A stretch of DNA of 64,000 nucleotides, taken from the NCBI RefSeq assembly GCF_030150285.1, contig NZ_JASLGE010000077.1, positions 42,864 through 106,863 on the forward strand. Reading direction: 5' to 3'. This document shows, one piece after another, positions 17,472-26,152 of the stretch. The stretch comes from Pseudomonas sp. (GTDB taxonomy: Bacteria; Pseudomonadota; Gammaproteobacteria; Pseudomonadales; Pseudomonadaceae). Position numbers and translations under genes: made by a program. A model generated the notes under the pieces. That model saw only the letters and a program-made list of their open reading frames with translations, searched no databases and was not told where the DNA came from. Each line of letters starts with the position of its first letter. Position 1 is the stretch's first letter.

Positions 17472-18074
17472 ATGAGCGTTCTCGTAGGTAAACAAGCGCC
17501 TGACTTCACCGTCGCAGCCGTCCTCGGCACTGGCGAAATCGTTGACAGCTTCTCGTTGTCCAGCGCAATCAAGGGTAAATACGGTCTGGTGTTTTTCTAT
17601 CCATTGGACTTCACCTTCGTTTGCCCGTCTGAGCTGATTGCTCTGGATCACCGCATTCCTGAGTTCCAAGCGCGTAATGTTGAAGTGGTTGCAGTCTCTA
17701 TTGACTCCCATTTCACTCACAACGCATGGCGCAACACGCCCGTGAACAATGGCGGCATCGGCCAGGTGAAATACACCATGGCGGCCGACATCAATCACGC
17801 CATCTGCAAAGCCTACGACGTTGAAACGGAAGGCGGCGTTGCATTGCGTGGCGCTTTCCTGATCGATGACAAGGGCGTTGTACGCTCCCAGATCGTTAAC
17901 GACCTGCCGCTGGGCCGTAACATGGACGAGCTGCTGCGTCTGGTTGACGCTCTGCAATTCCATGAAGAGCACGGCGAAGTGTGCCCTGCCAACTGGAAGA
18001 AAGGCGACAAAGGCATGACCGCTTCCACGGAAGGCGTTGCGGCTTACCTGACTGAGAATGCCGGCAAGCTGTAA
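17472..18074 (+). CDS. typical 2-Cys peroxiredoxin (AhpC/Prx1 type)
   Basis: A 200-residue thiol peroxidase. The peroxidatic Cys51 sits in FTFVCPSEL and the resolving Cys171 in EVCPANW, as in typical 2-Cys enzymes. The GGxG and YF-type C-terminal region fit the sensitive Prx1/AhpC class. No AhpF-type reductase is adjacent, so thioredoxin is the likely electron donor. A strong RBS (AGGAGATATCC) precedes the ATG. Confidence 0.93.
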   Translation: MSVLVGKQAPDFTVAAVLGTGEIVDSFSLSSAIKGKYGLVFFYPLDFTFVCPSELIALDHRIPEFQARNVEVVAVSIDSHFTHNAWRNTPVNNGGIGQVKYTMAADINHAICKAYDVETEGGVALRGAFLIDDKGVVRSQIVNDLPLGRNMDELLRLVDALQFHEEHGEVCPANWKKGDKGMTASTEGVAAYLTENAGKL

Positions 18075-18093
18075 GCTTTCTGGTGGTCAAAAA

Positions 18094-18120
18094 AAACCGG
18101 ACCCAGTGTCCGGTTTTTTT
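18094..18120. terminator. terminator between peroxiredoxin and rnt
   Basis: A perfect ACCGGAC–GTCCGGT stem flanked by A and T runs serves both converging genes. Confidence 0.9.
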
Positions 18121-18149
18121 AGGTGCGGTGGTCAGCGGAAACGACGTGA

Positions 18150-18824
18150 TCAGTCGTTAAAGTCTTTCCAGCCACCCATTTGTTTCCAGCTGTTGACGAT
18201 GCCACAGAACAGCTCAGCGGTTTTTTCGGTGTCGTAACGCGCCGAGTGCGCTTCACGGCCGTCAAAATCGATATCAGCTGCTTGACACGCTTTGGCCAGG
18301 ACTGTTTGGCCATACGCCAGGCCCGCGAGGGTGGCGGTATCAAAGCTCGAGAACGGGTGAAACGGGTTGCGTTTCATGTCCAGGCGCGCCACAGCCGCAT
18401 TAAGAAAGCCCAAGTCGAAGCTGCTGTTGTGGCCCACCAGAATGGCGCGCTTGCAGCCATTGGCTTTCAAGGCTTTACGAACGCCTCGGAAAATATCGGT
18501 CAGGGCTGTTTCTTCGCTCACCGCCATACGCAATGGATGATCCAGCTTGATGCCGGTGAACTCCAGCGCTGCGGCCTCGACATTAGCCCCTTCAAACGGC
18601 TCAACGCGGTGGAAATAGGTGTGTTCAGGAAACACGAAACCTCTTTCATCCATACCGATTGTGACCGCTGCAATTTCCAGTAGGGCATCGGTCGCGCTGT
18701 TAAAGCCCCCGGTTTCAACGTCGATGACGACTGGCAGATAGCCGCGAAAGCGTTCCGCCATCGGATGGCGTGAGCCGCCGCTTTGGCTGCCTTCGTGTTC
18801 GTCATCGTAATGGTCGTCACTCAC
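18150..18824 (-). CDS. rnt: ribonuclease T
   Basis: A 224-residue DEDD 3'-exonuclease that trims tRNA and other stable RNA 3' ends. The first motif DVETGGF (Asp35, Glu37) and later VGHNSSFDLGFL and HSARYDTEKTAELF motifs supply the DEDDh residues. Its start overlaps the pyrC stop by 4 bases. The pair is conserved in Pseudomonas. Confidence 0.95.
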   Translation of the reverse strand: MSDDHYDDEHEGSQSGGSRHPMAERFRGYLPVVIDVETGGFNSATDALLEIAAVTIGMDERGFVFPEHTYFHRVEPFEGANVEAAALEFTGIKLDHPLRMAVSEETALTDIFRGVRKALKANGCKRAILVGHNSSFDLGFLNAAVARLDMKRNPFHPFSSFDTATLAGLAYGQTVLAKACQAADIDFDGREAHSARYDTEKTAELFCGIVNSWKQMGGWKDFND

Positions 18825-19867
18825 AGTTGTTTCTCCAGCAGGCGCCAGCGCAGTTTTTCACCGGCGCGCAGCGGAATTACGGTCAGCTCACCGAACGGCA
18901 GGCTGCTCGGGGCGGTCCACTCCTCGCGAACCAGGGTGATGTGTTCGGTGCTCGGTGCCAGGCCGTAGAAGCGCGGGCCGTTCAAGCTGGCAAAGGCTTC
19001 CAGTTTGTCCAGCGCATTGCGCTGTTCAAAGGCTTCGGCATACAACTCAATGGCGGCGTATGCGGTGTAGCAACCGGCACAGCCACACGCAGCTTCTTTG
19101 GCGTGTTGGGCATGTGGGGCTGAGTCTGTGCCCAGGAAGAATTTCTGGCTGCCGCTGGTGGCCACATCCAGCAGGGCTTCCTGATGGGTGTTGCGCTTGA
19201 GAATCGGCAAGCAATAGAAGTGCGGGCGAATACCACCAACCAGCATGTGGTTACGGTTGTAAAGCAAGTGATGAGCCGTAATGGTAGCGGCCACGTTAGC
19301 TGGGGATTCATTGACGAACTGAACAGCGTTTGACGTGGTGATGTGCTCGAAAACGACTTTTAGTGCCGGGAAGCGTTCGACCACGCGACGCAGGTGTTCG
19401 TCGATGAACATTTTCTCGCGATCAAAGACATCCACATCGGCGCGGGTGACTTCACCGTGTATCAGCAGCGGCATGCCAACTTCGGCCATTGTTTCCAGGA
19501 CCGGAAAGATGGCATCAATACTGGTCACACCAGAGTCGGAGTTGGTCGTTGCACCCGCCGGATAGAGCTTGGCCGCATGGACGTAGCCGGTGGCCTTGGC
19601 TGTACGAATGTCTTCGGGCTGGGTTCGGTCAGTGAGGTACAGCACCATCAGCGGCTCGAAACGGCTACCGGCAGGGCGAGCAGCCAGAATACGCTGGCGA
19701 TAGGCGTCGGCTTCGGCAGCATTGCGTACCGGAGGTACCAGGTTGGGCATGATAATGGCGCGGCCAAAAGTACGCGCAACATCCGCGACAGTATGAGGCA
19801 GCACGGCACCATCGCGAAGATGTATGTGCCAGTCGTCGGGGCGCAGCAGGGTCAGGCGGTCGGACAT
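18821..19867 (-). CDS. pyrC: dihydroorotase
   Basis: A 348-residue zinc enzyme closing carbamoyl-aspartate to dihydroorotate in pyrimidine synthesis. Metal ligands His14 and His16 (HIHLRDG), the carboxylated Lys near residue 100 (AAKLYPAG) and later HGEVT, FEHITT and GTDSAPH motifs are present. I chose the ATG at 19867, where the family begins (MSDRLTLLRPDDWH). It is co-translated with rnt. Confidence 0.95.
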   Translation of the reverse strand: MSDRLTLLRPDDWHIHLRDGAVLPHTVADVARTFGRAIIMPNLVPPVRNAAEADAYRQRILAARPAGSRFEPLMVLYLTDRTQPEDIRTAKATGYVHAAKLYPAGATTNSDSGVTSIDAIFPVLETMAEVGMPLLIHGEVTRADVDVFDREKMFIDEHLRRVVERFPALKVVFEHITTSNAVQFVNESPANVAATITAHHLLYNRNHMLVGGIRPHFYCLPILKRNTHQEALLDVATSGSQKFFLGTDSAPHAQHAKEAACGCAGCYTAYAAIELYAEAFEQRNALDKLEAFASLNGPRFYGLAPSTEHITLVREEWTAPSSLPFGELTVIPLRAGEKLRWRLLEKQL

Positions 19868-20111
19868 TGTGGGTTCCAGGCGGGTCAAACTGATGCGAAT
19901 GCTACCGGAAAAGACTCTGTCAGGCACTCGCTATCAAGTTTTGTAGCCGCTAACCGATACAGGCAGTGTCTGCGCTCGTTTCCATATGGTTACGATGCTG
20001 AACCCTGACCGCACTTGCTTTTGTGGGCGGCCTGAACGGATTCGGCAACAGACCGGGGTATGCCGTAACCGGTGGACTGTTTATTTGCGGAACAAGTTTG
20101 TGGAGTCTTCC

Positions 20112-21017
20112 GTGCGCCAGCACTCTTTCATCCTGCTCAGTCTGTTTGTCAGCCTTCCGGCGATGGCAATGACTTTCCAGACGCGTCTGGAGAATATTGA
20201 GTGGAAAATAGAAGGCGACAAGTTCGAGTGCCGTCTGATCCAGCCGATTGCCAATTTCGGCTCCGGGGTCTTTGTGCGACGAGCAGGGGAGCAGGCTGTT
20301 TTTCGGCTGGACAGTTACCATTCAGTGTTAACAGAAGGGTCTGCCACACTGCTGGCTGCAGCCGCGCCTTGGCAACCGGGTCGGGCCGACATTAATTTGG
20401 GAACGGTGCGAATTGGTCGCGGTCATGTCCTCTTCAGTAGCTCTCAAGCCCAGGCCGGCAGTCTGTTTCGAGGTTTACTTGAAGGGCGTAGCCCATTGGT
20501 CAGGCATTATTCCCCTTCCGGCAGGTTGTCGGAGGTTCGTTTGTTACCGGTCAGGTTTCGACAAGCCTATGACGAATACTCAGCCTGCACCGCCAAGTTG
20601 TTGCCCAAGAACTATGACCAGGTACGACACAGTCAAATAGGTTTTCCGGGGGGCGGTATTGAGCTTGATGACAAGGCGCGAATTAATTTGAAGGTGATGC
20701 TGGATTATTTGAAGGTTGACCCTTCAGTCAACCACGTCATGCTGGATGGCTATTCGGACAATGCGGGTAATCGGTTGACCAATCGTGATTTGTCGCGGCG
20801 TCGGGCTTTGGCTGTCATGACTTACCTCCAGGAGAATGGCCTTAAGGAGTCGCAGATCACGATGCGTTTCCACGGTGAGCAATACCCATTGGTCCCTAAC
20901 ACCAGTGCGGCCAACAGGGCGAAAAATCGACGAGTCAGTGTCAGGCTGGAGCGCATGGCTGAGCCTGAAAAAGTTGAGCCGGCGGTGCGGCCCACTCTGC
21001 CTACGAGTGTTTCCTGA
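20112..21017 (+). CDS. motY: MotY, flagellar stator-anchoring protein
   Basis: A 301-residue protein from a GTG at 20112, chosen because GGAG lies just upstream and a signal peptide (1–19, ending in Ala-Met-Ala) follows. The N-terminal half matches the MotY-type domain (MTFQTRLENIEW…) and the C-terminal third is an OmpA-like peptidoglycan-binding domain (LDGYSDNAGN…NRRVSVRLE). MotY helps seat stator units at the flagellar motor. The position between pyrC and argG is the same as in P. aeruginosa. Confidence 0.88.
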   Translation: MRQHSFILLSLFVSLPAMAMTFQTRLENIEWKIEGDKFECRLIQPIANFGSGVFVRRAGEQAVFRLDSYHSVLTEGSATLLAAAAPWQPGRADINLGTVRIGRGHVLFSSSQAQAGSLFRGLLEGRSPLVRHYSPSGRLSEVRLLPVRFRQAYDEYSACTAKLLPKNYDQVRHSQIGFPGGGIELDDKARINLKVMLDYLKVDPSVNHVMLDGYSDNAGNRLTNRDLSRRRALAVMTYLQENGLKESQITMRFHGEQYPLVPNTSAANRAKNRRVSVRLERMAEPEKVEPAVRPTLPTSVS

Positions 21018-21050
21018 TGTGACACAATGAGTCGCCTTGCTGAAACTTAC

Positions 21051-21087
21051 TGTCGCCTGGCCGACTTAAGGTGTCGCGCCTCTGTAA
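21051..21087. promoter_or_regulatory. ArgR-type operator upstream of argG
   Basis: Two direct TGTCGC repeats lie 21 bp apart at 21051 and 21072. The second has the full TGTCGC-N8-AA form. They end about 60 bases before the argG ATG, and the spacing equals that at argF. Confidence 0.72.
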
Positions 21088-21145
21088 TTTCATGTGCGTG
21101 AGCGGTAGACTGTTCGGCTTTTCGAACAACCCGTGGAGTGATGGC

Positions 21146-22363
21146 ATGGCGGACGTAAACAAGGTCGTTCTGGCTTATTCGGGCGGCCTGGACACTTCGG
21201 TGATCCTCAAGTGGCTGCAGGATACTTATAACTGTGAAGTCGTAACTTTTACCGCTGACCTGGGTCAGGGTGAAGAAGTCGAGCCTGCACGCGCCAAGGC
21301 GCAAGCCATGGGCGTCAAGGAAATCTACATTGATGACCTGCGCGAAGAGTTTGTTCGAGACTTCGTGTTCCCGATGTTCCGCGCCAACACTGTTTACGAA
21401 GGCGAGTACCTGCTGGGTACTTCCATTGCTCGTCCGCTGATTGCCAAGCGCCTGATCGAAATTGCCAACGAAACGGGCGCAGACGCCATTTCTCATGGCG
21501 CGACCGGCAAAGGCAATGACCAGGTTCGTTTTGAGTTGGGTGCTTACGCGTTGAAACCAGGCGTGAAAGTGATTGCCCCTTGGCGCGAGTGGGACTTGCT
21601 GTCGCGTGAAAAACTGATGGATTACGCTGAAAAGCACGCCATCCCGATTGAGCGTCACGGTAAGAAAAAATCGCCGTACTCGATGGATGCCAACTTGCTG
21701 CACATCTCCTACGAGGGCGGTGTGCTGGAAGATACCTGGACCGAGCACGAAGAAGACATGTGGCGTTGGACCAAGTCGCCAGAAGACGCGCCTAACACGC
21801 CGACCTATCTGGAGTTGACCTACCGTAATGGCGACATCGTTGCCTTGGACGGCGTTGAAATGACTCCAGCAACGGTTCTGGCAACACTGAACCGTATTGG
21901 CGGCGAGAACGGCATCGGTCGTCTTGATATCGTTGAGAACCGTTATGTCGGTATGAAGTCCCGCGGTTGCTATGAGACGCCAGGCGGCACGATCATGCTA
22001 CGTGCTCACCGTGCCATTGAGTCGATCACTCTGGACCGCGAAGTCGCTCACTTAAAAGATGAGTTAATGCCCAAGTATGCCAGTCTGATCTACACGGGCT
22101 ACTGGTGGAGCCCAGAGCGTTTGATGTTGCAACAAATGATCGATGCATCCCAAGCTCATGTGAATGGTGTGGTTCGTCTCAAGCTCTACAAAGGCAATGT
22201 GATCGTGACGGGGCGTAAGTCTGATCAGTCGTTGTTTGACGCAAACATTGCTACCTTTGAAGAAGATGGCGGCGCTTACAACCAGGCCGACGCTGCTGGT
22301 TTCATTAAATTGAATGCGTTGCGTATGCGGATCGCCGCAAACAAAGGCCGTAAGCTGTTCTGA
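21146..22363 (+). CDS. argG: argininosuccinate synthase
   Basis: A 405-residue enzyme joining citrulline and aspartate with ATP in arginine synthesis. The ATP loop AYSGGLDTS is near the N-terminus and the family motifs GATGKGNDQVRFE and SPYSMDANLLHISYEGG follow. I chose the ATG at 21146 (GGAG upstream), giving the family length. Paired ArgR-like sites suggest arginine control shared with argF. Confidence 0.97.
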   Translation: MADVNKVVLAYSGGLDTSVILKWLQDTYNCEVVTFTADLGQGEEVEPARAKAQAMGVKEIYIDDLREEFVRDFVFPMFRANTVYEGEYLLGTSIARPLIAKRLIEIANETGADAISHGATGKGNDQVRFELGAYALKPGVKVIAPWREWDLLSREKLMDYAEKHAIPIERHGKKKSPYSMDANLLHISYEGGVLEDTWTEHEEDMWRWTKSPEDAPNTPTYLELTYRNGDIVALDGVEMTPATVLATLNRIGGENGIGRLDIVENRYVGMKSRGCYETPGGTIMLRAHRAIESITLDREVAHLKDELMPKYASLIYTGYWWSPERLMLQQMIDASQAHVNGVVRLKLYKGNVIVTGRKSDQSLFDANIATFEEDGGAYNQADAAGFIKLNALRMRIAANKGRKLF

Positions 22364-22463
22364 TAATGCAAGAAACAACGGGTTTGGCAGGTTAGCCACT
22401 TCCCTGATGATTCATTGCTGATATTCACCAGTCATGAATCTGGAGTCTGATCAAGACCCCCAC

Positions 22464-22498
22464 ACCCTGCGAGAGCCCAGCTTTCGCAGGGTTTTTTT
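22464..22498 (+). terminator. argG terminator
   Basis: ACCCTGCGA and TCGCAGGGT arms with an 11-base loop, followed by seven T. Confidence 0.9.
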
Positions 22499-22499
22499 A

Positions 22500-23233
22500 T
22501 GTCTGAGGATCAGTAAGGCTAGGAGTTGTGCGAAATGTTCTCGATAGAAGGTCAGGTAAACCCACTGAGCTCACGCATGACTAATTGAGCATATTGAGCC
22601 ACCTTTCTAGCGCAGCTATATGATGTTGTAATGCGTCTAAGCTGCTTCTCTTTGAGTTGATTTAGGTGAAAGCTGTTTGATTGGCGTGGCTGAACGATGA
22701 CAAGGCGATAACAGCCCCTCTTGTTTTTCTTGTGGGAGTGCATAAAAGTGCCTTGAAAAGTTTGGGTTATGTTTACTTTTATGAAGGTGTACACAGGCAC
22801 ATTCAGGGTGAGCGCAGGGGGCGTAGCACCCGTTGTAGGGTCAGGGCAGATACGTTAACTAACTATTGGATTTGACTGGCGTAACCAATAGTTAGATAAC
22901 TCAATACTGCAATAAGTAGGGCGGCCATGGGGGCTGCAGTACCCGCATGAGAGGGGGCGCTGCACAGAGTATCTCTGAGTTGTCATGTGTGATGGCCATC
23001 GCCGACTGTGTTTTTTATAACTGCCTATACTCATAAGCTTGCGAAAACGTGTGATGATATCCATGAGGTCGTAGGGTGAGTCTTTAAAGATAAGAGAGTC
23101 TAAAGGCGGCAGGAATACGGTTCTGCTTTAGGGGGAAGTTACTGGTCTTTTGTAATGGGTGATATTAATTTGGTTGTGGTTTGTTTAACGGGTAGAGGCG
23201 CTAGGGTGAGTAATCGTGGTGCTGTGTTTTGAT
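22500..23233. other. AT-rich stretch without a convincing gene
   Basis: About 730 bases of clearly AT-richer DNA after the argG terminator. Short open frames exist on both strands (for example 22552–22800 minus and 22681–22875 plus), but none has a good RBS or recognisable features. A long inverted repeat at 22854–22900 is the only clear structure. Confidence 0.6.
22854..22900. repeat. inverted repeat with 16-bp arms
   Basis: Arms of 16 bases with one mismatch (core CTAACTATTGG / CCAATAGTTAG) surround a 15-base loop. There is no T run. It lies alone in AT-rich DNA. It could be a protein-binding site, a transposon remnant or an RNA hairpin. Confidence 0.75.
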
Positions 23234-24007
23234 CTAAATTAATGGTCTTAGTTCGTGGGTAGTCGTATGGTAGATGATGACGGTGGCATGTCCAAACAAT
23301 GAGATTTTTTTAGGCGCAGAGGTCGAGCGCTTTTTTATTGGGCAGTCAATGTCGGGCTTGGTGTGTGTCAGTAATAACACGATATCATGCTCGTGGAATG
23401 CAGGCTTATGTTTACATGTCTTTTTTGAGTATGCCTGCAAGGCTACCCTGAGGCTACTGCTCGGTGTTGTTTGTAATGATGAGTAGCTTAGGTCAATTAA
23501 ATGAAAATTCCTTATCGGAGCGCTACCTGCTTCTAGTGAGTGCTGAAAAGGGGGGGTGGGCTTGATATAAGTCAGCCTGAATTCATTTTGGGGTGATGAA
23601 CCATTATCACTGTGATTTTTTGGTAAAAAAATCAATTGCTTGGGGTGGTGCGCGCTGAGTCTGATGTAGGGTTTTGAAAACAATAAAGAATGCCTGGGTG
23701 TATGCTTTGCGGCGTTAAATATCAAGGCGGATTCCATCGGAGTGGTAGTGGAAGTTTGTCGGGGTTTCGGCTGAGATTGCTCTTTGGGGGCGGTGGTAGG
23801 GGAGTAAAGTGTTTTGTTGTTGAAGTTCAAAGTGATAAAAAAAAGAGTTACCAGGATGGAAGGAAAAACAATCAGGAACCAAACATATACGCCCTGATGT
23901 TCACTGTGGATATAGGGGAGTGATACCGCTGCGGATGCCTCGGTCAGCATGGAGAAAATGGCAATGACGGTCAGTGGGTCGCGGATTTTTAAATGGTGCG
24001 TTGTCAT
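23234..24007 (-). CDS. unknown membrane protein with two N-terminal helices
   Basis: A 257-residue protein from an ATG at 24007, chosen because the hydrophobic module starts right after it. The open frame extends 35 more residues upstream to 24112. Two membrane helices (about 11–31 and 40–62) are followed by an NFNNKTLYSP segment that I believe recurs in other small bacterial membrane proteins, then a roughly 190-residue, Ser/Thr/Pro/His-rich domain I do not recognise. Codon use is AT-rich like the surrounding island. The C-terminal domain should be cytosolic if both ends are inside. Function unknown. Confidence 0.65.
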   Translation of the reverse strand: MTTHHLKIRDPLTVIAIFSMLTEASAAVSLPYIHSEHQGVYVWFLIVFPSILVTLFFITLNFNNKTLYSPTTAPKEQSQPKPRQTSTTTPMESALIFNAAKHTPRHSLLFSKPYIRLSAHHPKQLIFLPKNHSDNGSSPQNEFRLTYIKPTPPFQHSLEAGSAPIRNFHLIDLSYSSLQTTPSSSLRVALQAYSKKTCKHKPAFHEHDIVLLLTHTKPDIDCPIKKRSTSAPKKISLFGHATVIIYHTTTHELRPLI

Positions 24008-24624
24008 GATGGTGGCCTGTATTAAGTTCTGGTGATGTCTGATTTTATCTGTCTTGACGGTTACGTGGTGTGAGTGGGTGTCGGAAGTGCTGGTACTCAA
24101 ATGCGTTGGCATAGTTATAAGCCAAAATGTGTGTTGGCTTACTTTAAATTTAGATGCGGTTTTTACGACTGCAAATATTTTTTTGACAAGTTTATTTTGT
24201 TTTTTTCCAGAAGTGCACTGATTAATAGTCTGGTCTGTAGGGAGGGCGCGATTTAGCCTTGGGAATGTTCTTTAAGGTTCGATGGTTTTTTATTGGAAGT
24301 CATAGGCAGGTCAAAGTGCTGAAGGAATCGTGCACGCAAGTTGAACGTTTTTATGTCGAGCGATGGGTGTTGGTCGGATTATTGTGCGTGAAGGTGTCTT
24401 GAAGAAATTAATCGGAACATGCTTTGGAGATATCTTGTTTTTAGGGGGTTTCCGAATGCTTTGTAGGTCTCTTCTTTAAGTACGAATTGGTAATATTTTT
24501 CCCTGAAAAAAGAGTAGATTTTAGTGCTTCGAATTGTTGGTTGGCGAATCCAGAATTTGTTTTACCTTGAGTTTAAGGGGTTGTTTAGCATTTTTTATCG
24601 TGAATATTTTATGAGGGCGTAGAG

Positions 24625-24747
24625 GTGAGAATACCTTCTGGTACAGGTTTTTTGTCTATGGAGAAAGTACTTCCAGCGTCCGTAAGTCGGCGCTATGAAG
24701 GTGTGGATGATTCTAGTGTGCCGCTACCTCCTTTAGGGGTCGCATAG
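24625..24747 (+). CDS. candidate 40-residue peptide (GTG start), unsupported
   Basis: A short frame from a GTG at 24625, with AGAG next to the start, to TAG at 24745–24747. The peptide begins with Arg-Ile-Pro-Ser-Gly-Thr-Gly, contains a Ser-Arg-Arg-Tyr-Glu stretch and ends Pro-Leu-Pro-Pro-Leu-Gly-Val-Ala. I know no family for it. Chance is a real alternative. Confidence 0.2.
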   Translation: MRIPSGTGFLSMEKVLPASVSRRYEGVDDSSVPLPPLGVA

Positions 24748-25089
24748 TTGAAAATTAAGGCGAGAAGAGTCAAGGCGGTGACGTCAAGATGTAAGAATTA
24801 TGGTATTTGGTATGGATGATGAAGGATGAATGTGAGTCTTGCTCTAAACGTTTTGTGTGGGTCAGAGCATTGCCCTCTGAGGCTTTAAGGGGCGTATGCA
24901 TGGCAATTGGAATGGTGTTTGAAGTTAAGCATCGTCTTGGTAGTGATGTGGCGTACTCCGCTATGTTTGTGAGCAGGTACGCCAAAGGCCAATCTTAATG
25001 AGTGATTTATTTGTAGGCTAGGTCTCTACTGTCCGTAGGAAATGTCTTTGGTTGTGAGTGCTTGGGGGGGGCGCTATGCCCAGGGTCTT

Positions 25090-25119
25090 TTGACTAGGCT
25101 ATTGTGCTGACTCTATAAA
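25090..25119 (+). promoter_or_regulatory. sigma-70-type promoter of the response regulator
   Basis: TTGACT, an 18-base spacer and TATAAA, with a start expected near 25126, about 23 bases before the ATG. Confidence 0.6.
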
Positions 25120-25148
25120 ATTCGAACAGCGATAAATTGGAATTACCC

Positions 25149-25775
25149 ATGAATAAAGTGCTGATCGTGGATGATCATCCTGTCATTCGTCTTGCTGTGC
25201 GTATGCTCATGGAACGCCATGGCTACGAGGTCATAGCAGAGACGGATAACGGAGTGGATGCTTTGCAGTTGGCGCGTGAACACGCGCCAGATATTGTTAT
25301 TCTCGATATTGGAATTCCTAAACTTGATGGACTTGAAGTTATTGCCAGGCTGTCAACACCTGCTGTTCCTATCAAGGTGTTGGTCTTGACCTCGCAAGCA
25401 CCAGGGCATTTCTCCATGCGCTGTATGCAGGCCGGAGCTGCCGGGTATGTATGTAAACAACAGGATTTAACCGAGTTATTGAGTGCGATAAAAGCGGTGC
25501 TTTCAGGCTATAGCTATTTCCCAAATCAAGCACTGCACTCGGTGCGTTCCAGTCTGGGTAACGCAAGTGAAGCGGATATGGTTAATCGCTTGTCAGGCCG
25601 TGAAATGATGGTATTGCAGCAGTTGGCGAGAGGCAAAAGTAATAAGGAAATAGCTGATGGCATGTTTCTGAGCAATAAAACAGTGAGTACTTATAAAACT
25701 CGACTGTTATTAAAACTTAATGCTCGTTCGCTCGTTGATCTTATCGAGCTTGCTCAGCGTAATGGGTTGGTATAA
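25149..25775 (+). CDS. NarL/LuxR-type response regulator
   Basis: A 208-residue regulator. The receiver domain has Asp8–Asp9 and the phospho-acceptor Asp53. The LuxR-type helix-turn-helix lies at about 145–195 (LSGREMMVLQQLARGKSNKEIA…SNKTVSTYKTRLLLKL). The sequence is of the BvgA/EvgA/RocA kind. No sensor kinase is encoded nearby, so it is an orphan here and its signal is unknown. I chose the ATG at 25149, where the receiver fold begins. It has its own promoter and terminator and borders the AT-rich island. Confidence 0.9.
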   Translation: MNKVLIVDDHPVIRLAVRMLMERHGYEVIAETDNGVDALQLAREHAPDIVILDIGIPKLDGLEVIARLSTPAVPIKVLVLTSQAPGHFSMRCMQAGAAGYVCKQQDLTELLSAIKAVLSGYSYFPNQALHSVRSSLGNASEADMVNRLSGREMMVLQQLARGKSNKEIADGMFLSNKTVSTYKTRLLLKLNARSLVDLIELAQRNGLV

Positions 25776-25819
25776 GTAAAGGGCTGTGAGGGATTGAGTC
25801 CTCTAAGGCGTCTGGATGT

Positions 25820-25846
25820 AAAAGCCTCCGATTAAGGAGGCTTTTG
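25820..25846 (+). terminator. terminator of the response regulator gene
   Basis: AAAGCCTCC and GGAGGCTTTT arms with a 6-base loop lie directly before the convergent small gene. Confidence 0.85.
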
Positions 25847-25860
25847 AATAAAGCCAAATG

Positions 25861-26046
25861 TCAAAAATCGTAGGGTAAGTCTCGCAAATCTTTATCAAGC
25901 CGTTTTTTTTCCAGCATTTTATCAATGATACGGCGCTTGGAGAAATTGAGTTTAGCCACTACCACAGTCGGCTCAACGGGCTCGTCTTGATCGAGGGCGG
26001 GAAAATCTTCTTCAGCTTCTTCCAGTTGTTCTTTGCCAGTGCTCAT
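25861..26046 (-). CDS. small PA3496-like protein
   Basis: A 61-residue, highly charged protein. The N-terminal half is acidic (Glu/Asp-rich) and the C-terminal half basic (about 33–57, with SKRRIIDKMLEKKRLDKDLRD). It has no membrane segment. The size, sequence style and position next to nth match P. aeruginosa PA3496, which is described in databases as a putative envelope-integrity protein. The role is not established. Confidence 0.75.
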   Translation of the reverse strand: MSTGKEQLEEAEEDFPALDQDEPVEPTVVVAKLNFSKRRIIDKMLEKKRLDKDLRDLPYDF

Positions 26047-26152
26047 TCAGTTCACTCCGGGCTAAGACATTCAATGGAGCCCCTTATAGCGATAAACACT
26101 GTCGGGGTAAAAAAGATTTTCTCAATCGATCAGCCAGAAATTTATTTATTGC

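Larger units (their letters stand above)
24008..25148. other. AT-rich stretch before the response regulator
   Basis: About 1.1 kb of AT-rich DNA. It holds a short candidate ORF at 24625–24747 and, near the right end, a promoter for the response regulator. Other open frames (for example 24770–24985 minus and 24807–24998 plus) are overlapping and unconvincing. I see no gene remnants I can name. Confidence 0.55.

Noticed and set aside
22552..22875. Overlapping open frames on both strands in the AT-rich island
   Set aside because: Weak start signals, antisense overlap and no recognisable composition or motifs; not enough for a gene call.
24770..24998. Paired open frames of 63–71 codons on opposite strands
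   Set aside because: They overlap each other almost completely, without RBS or family features.
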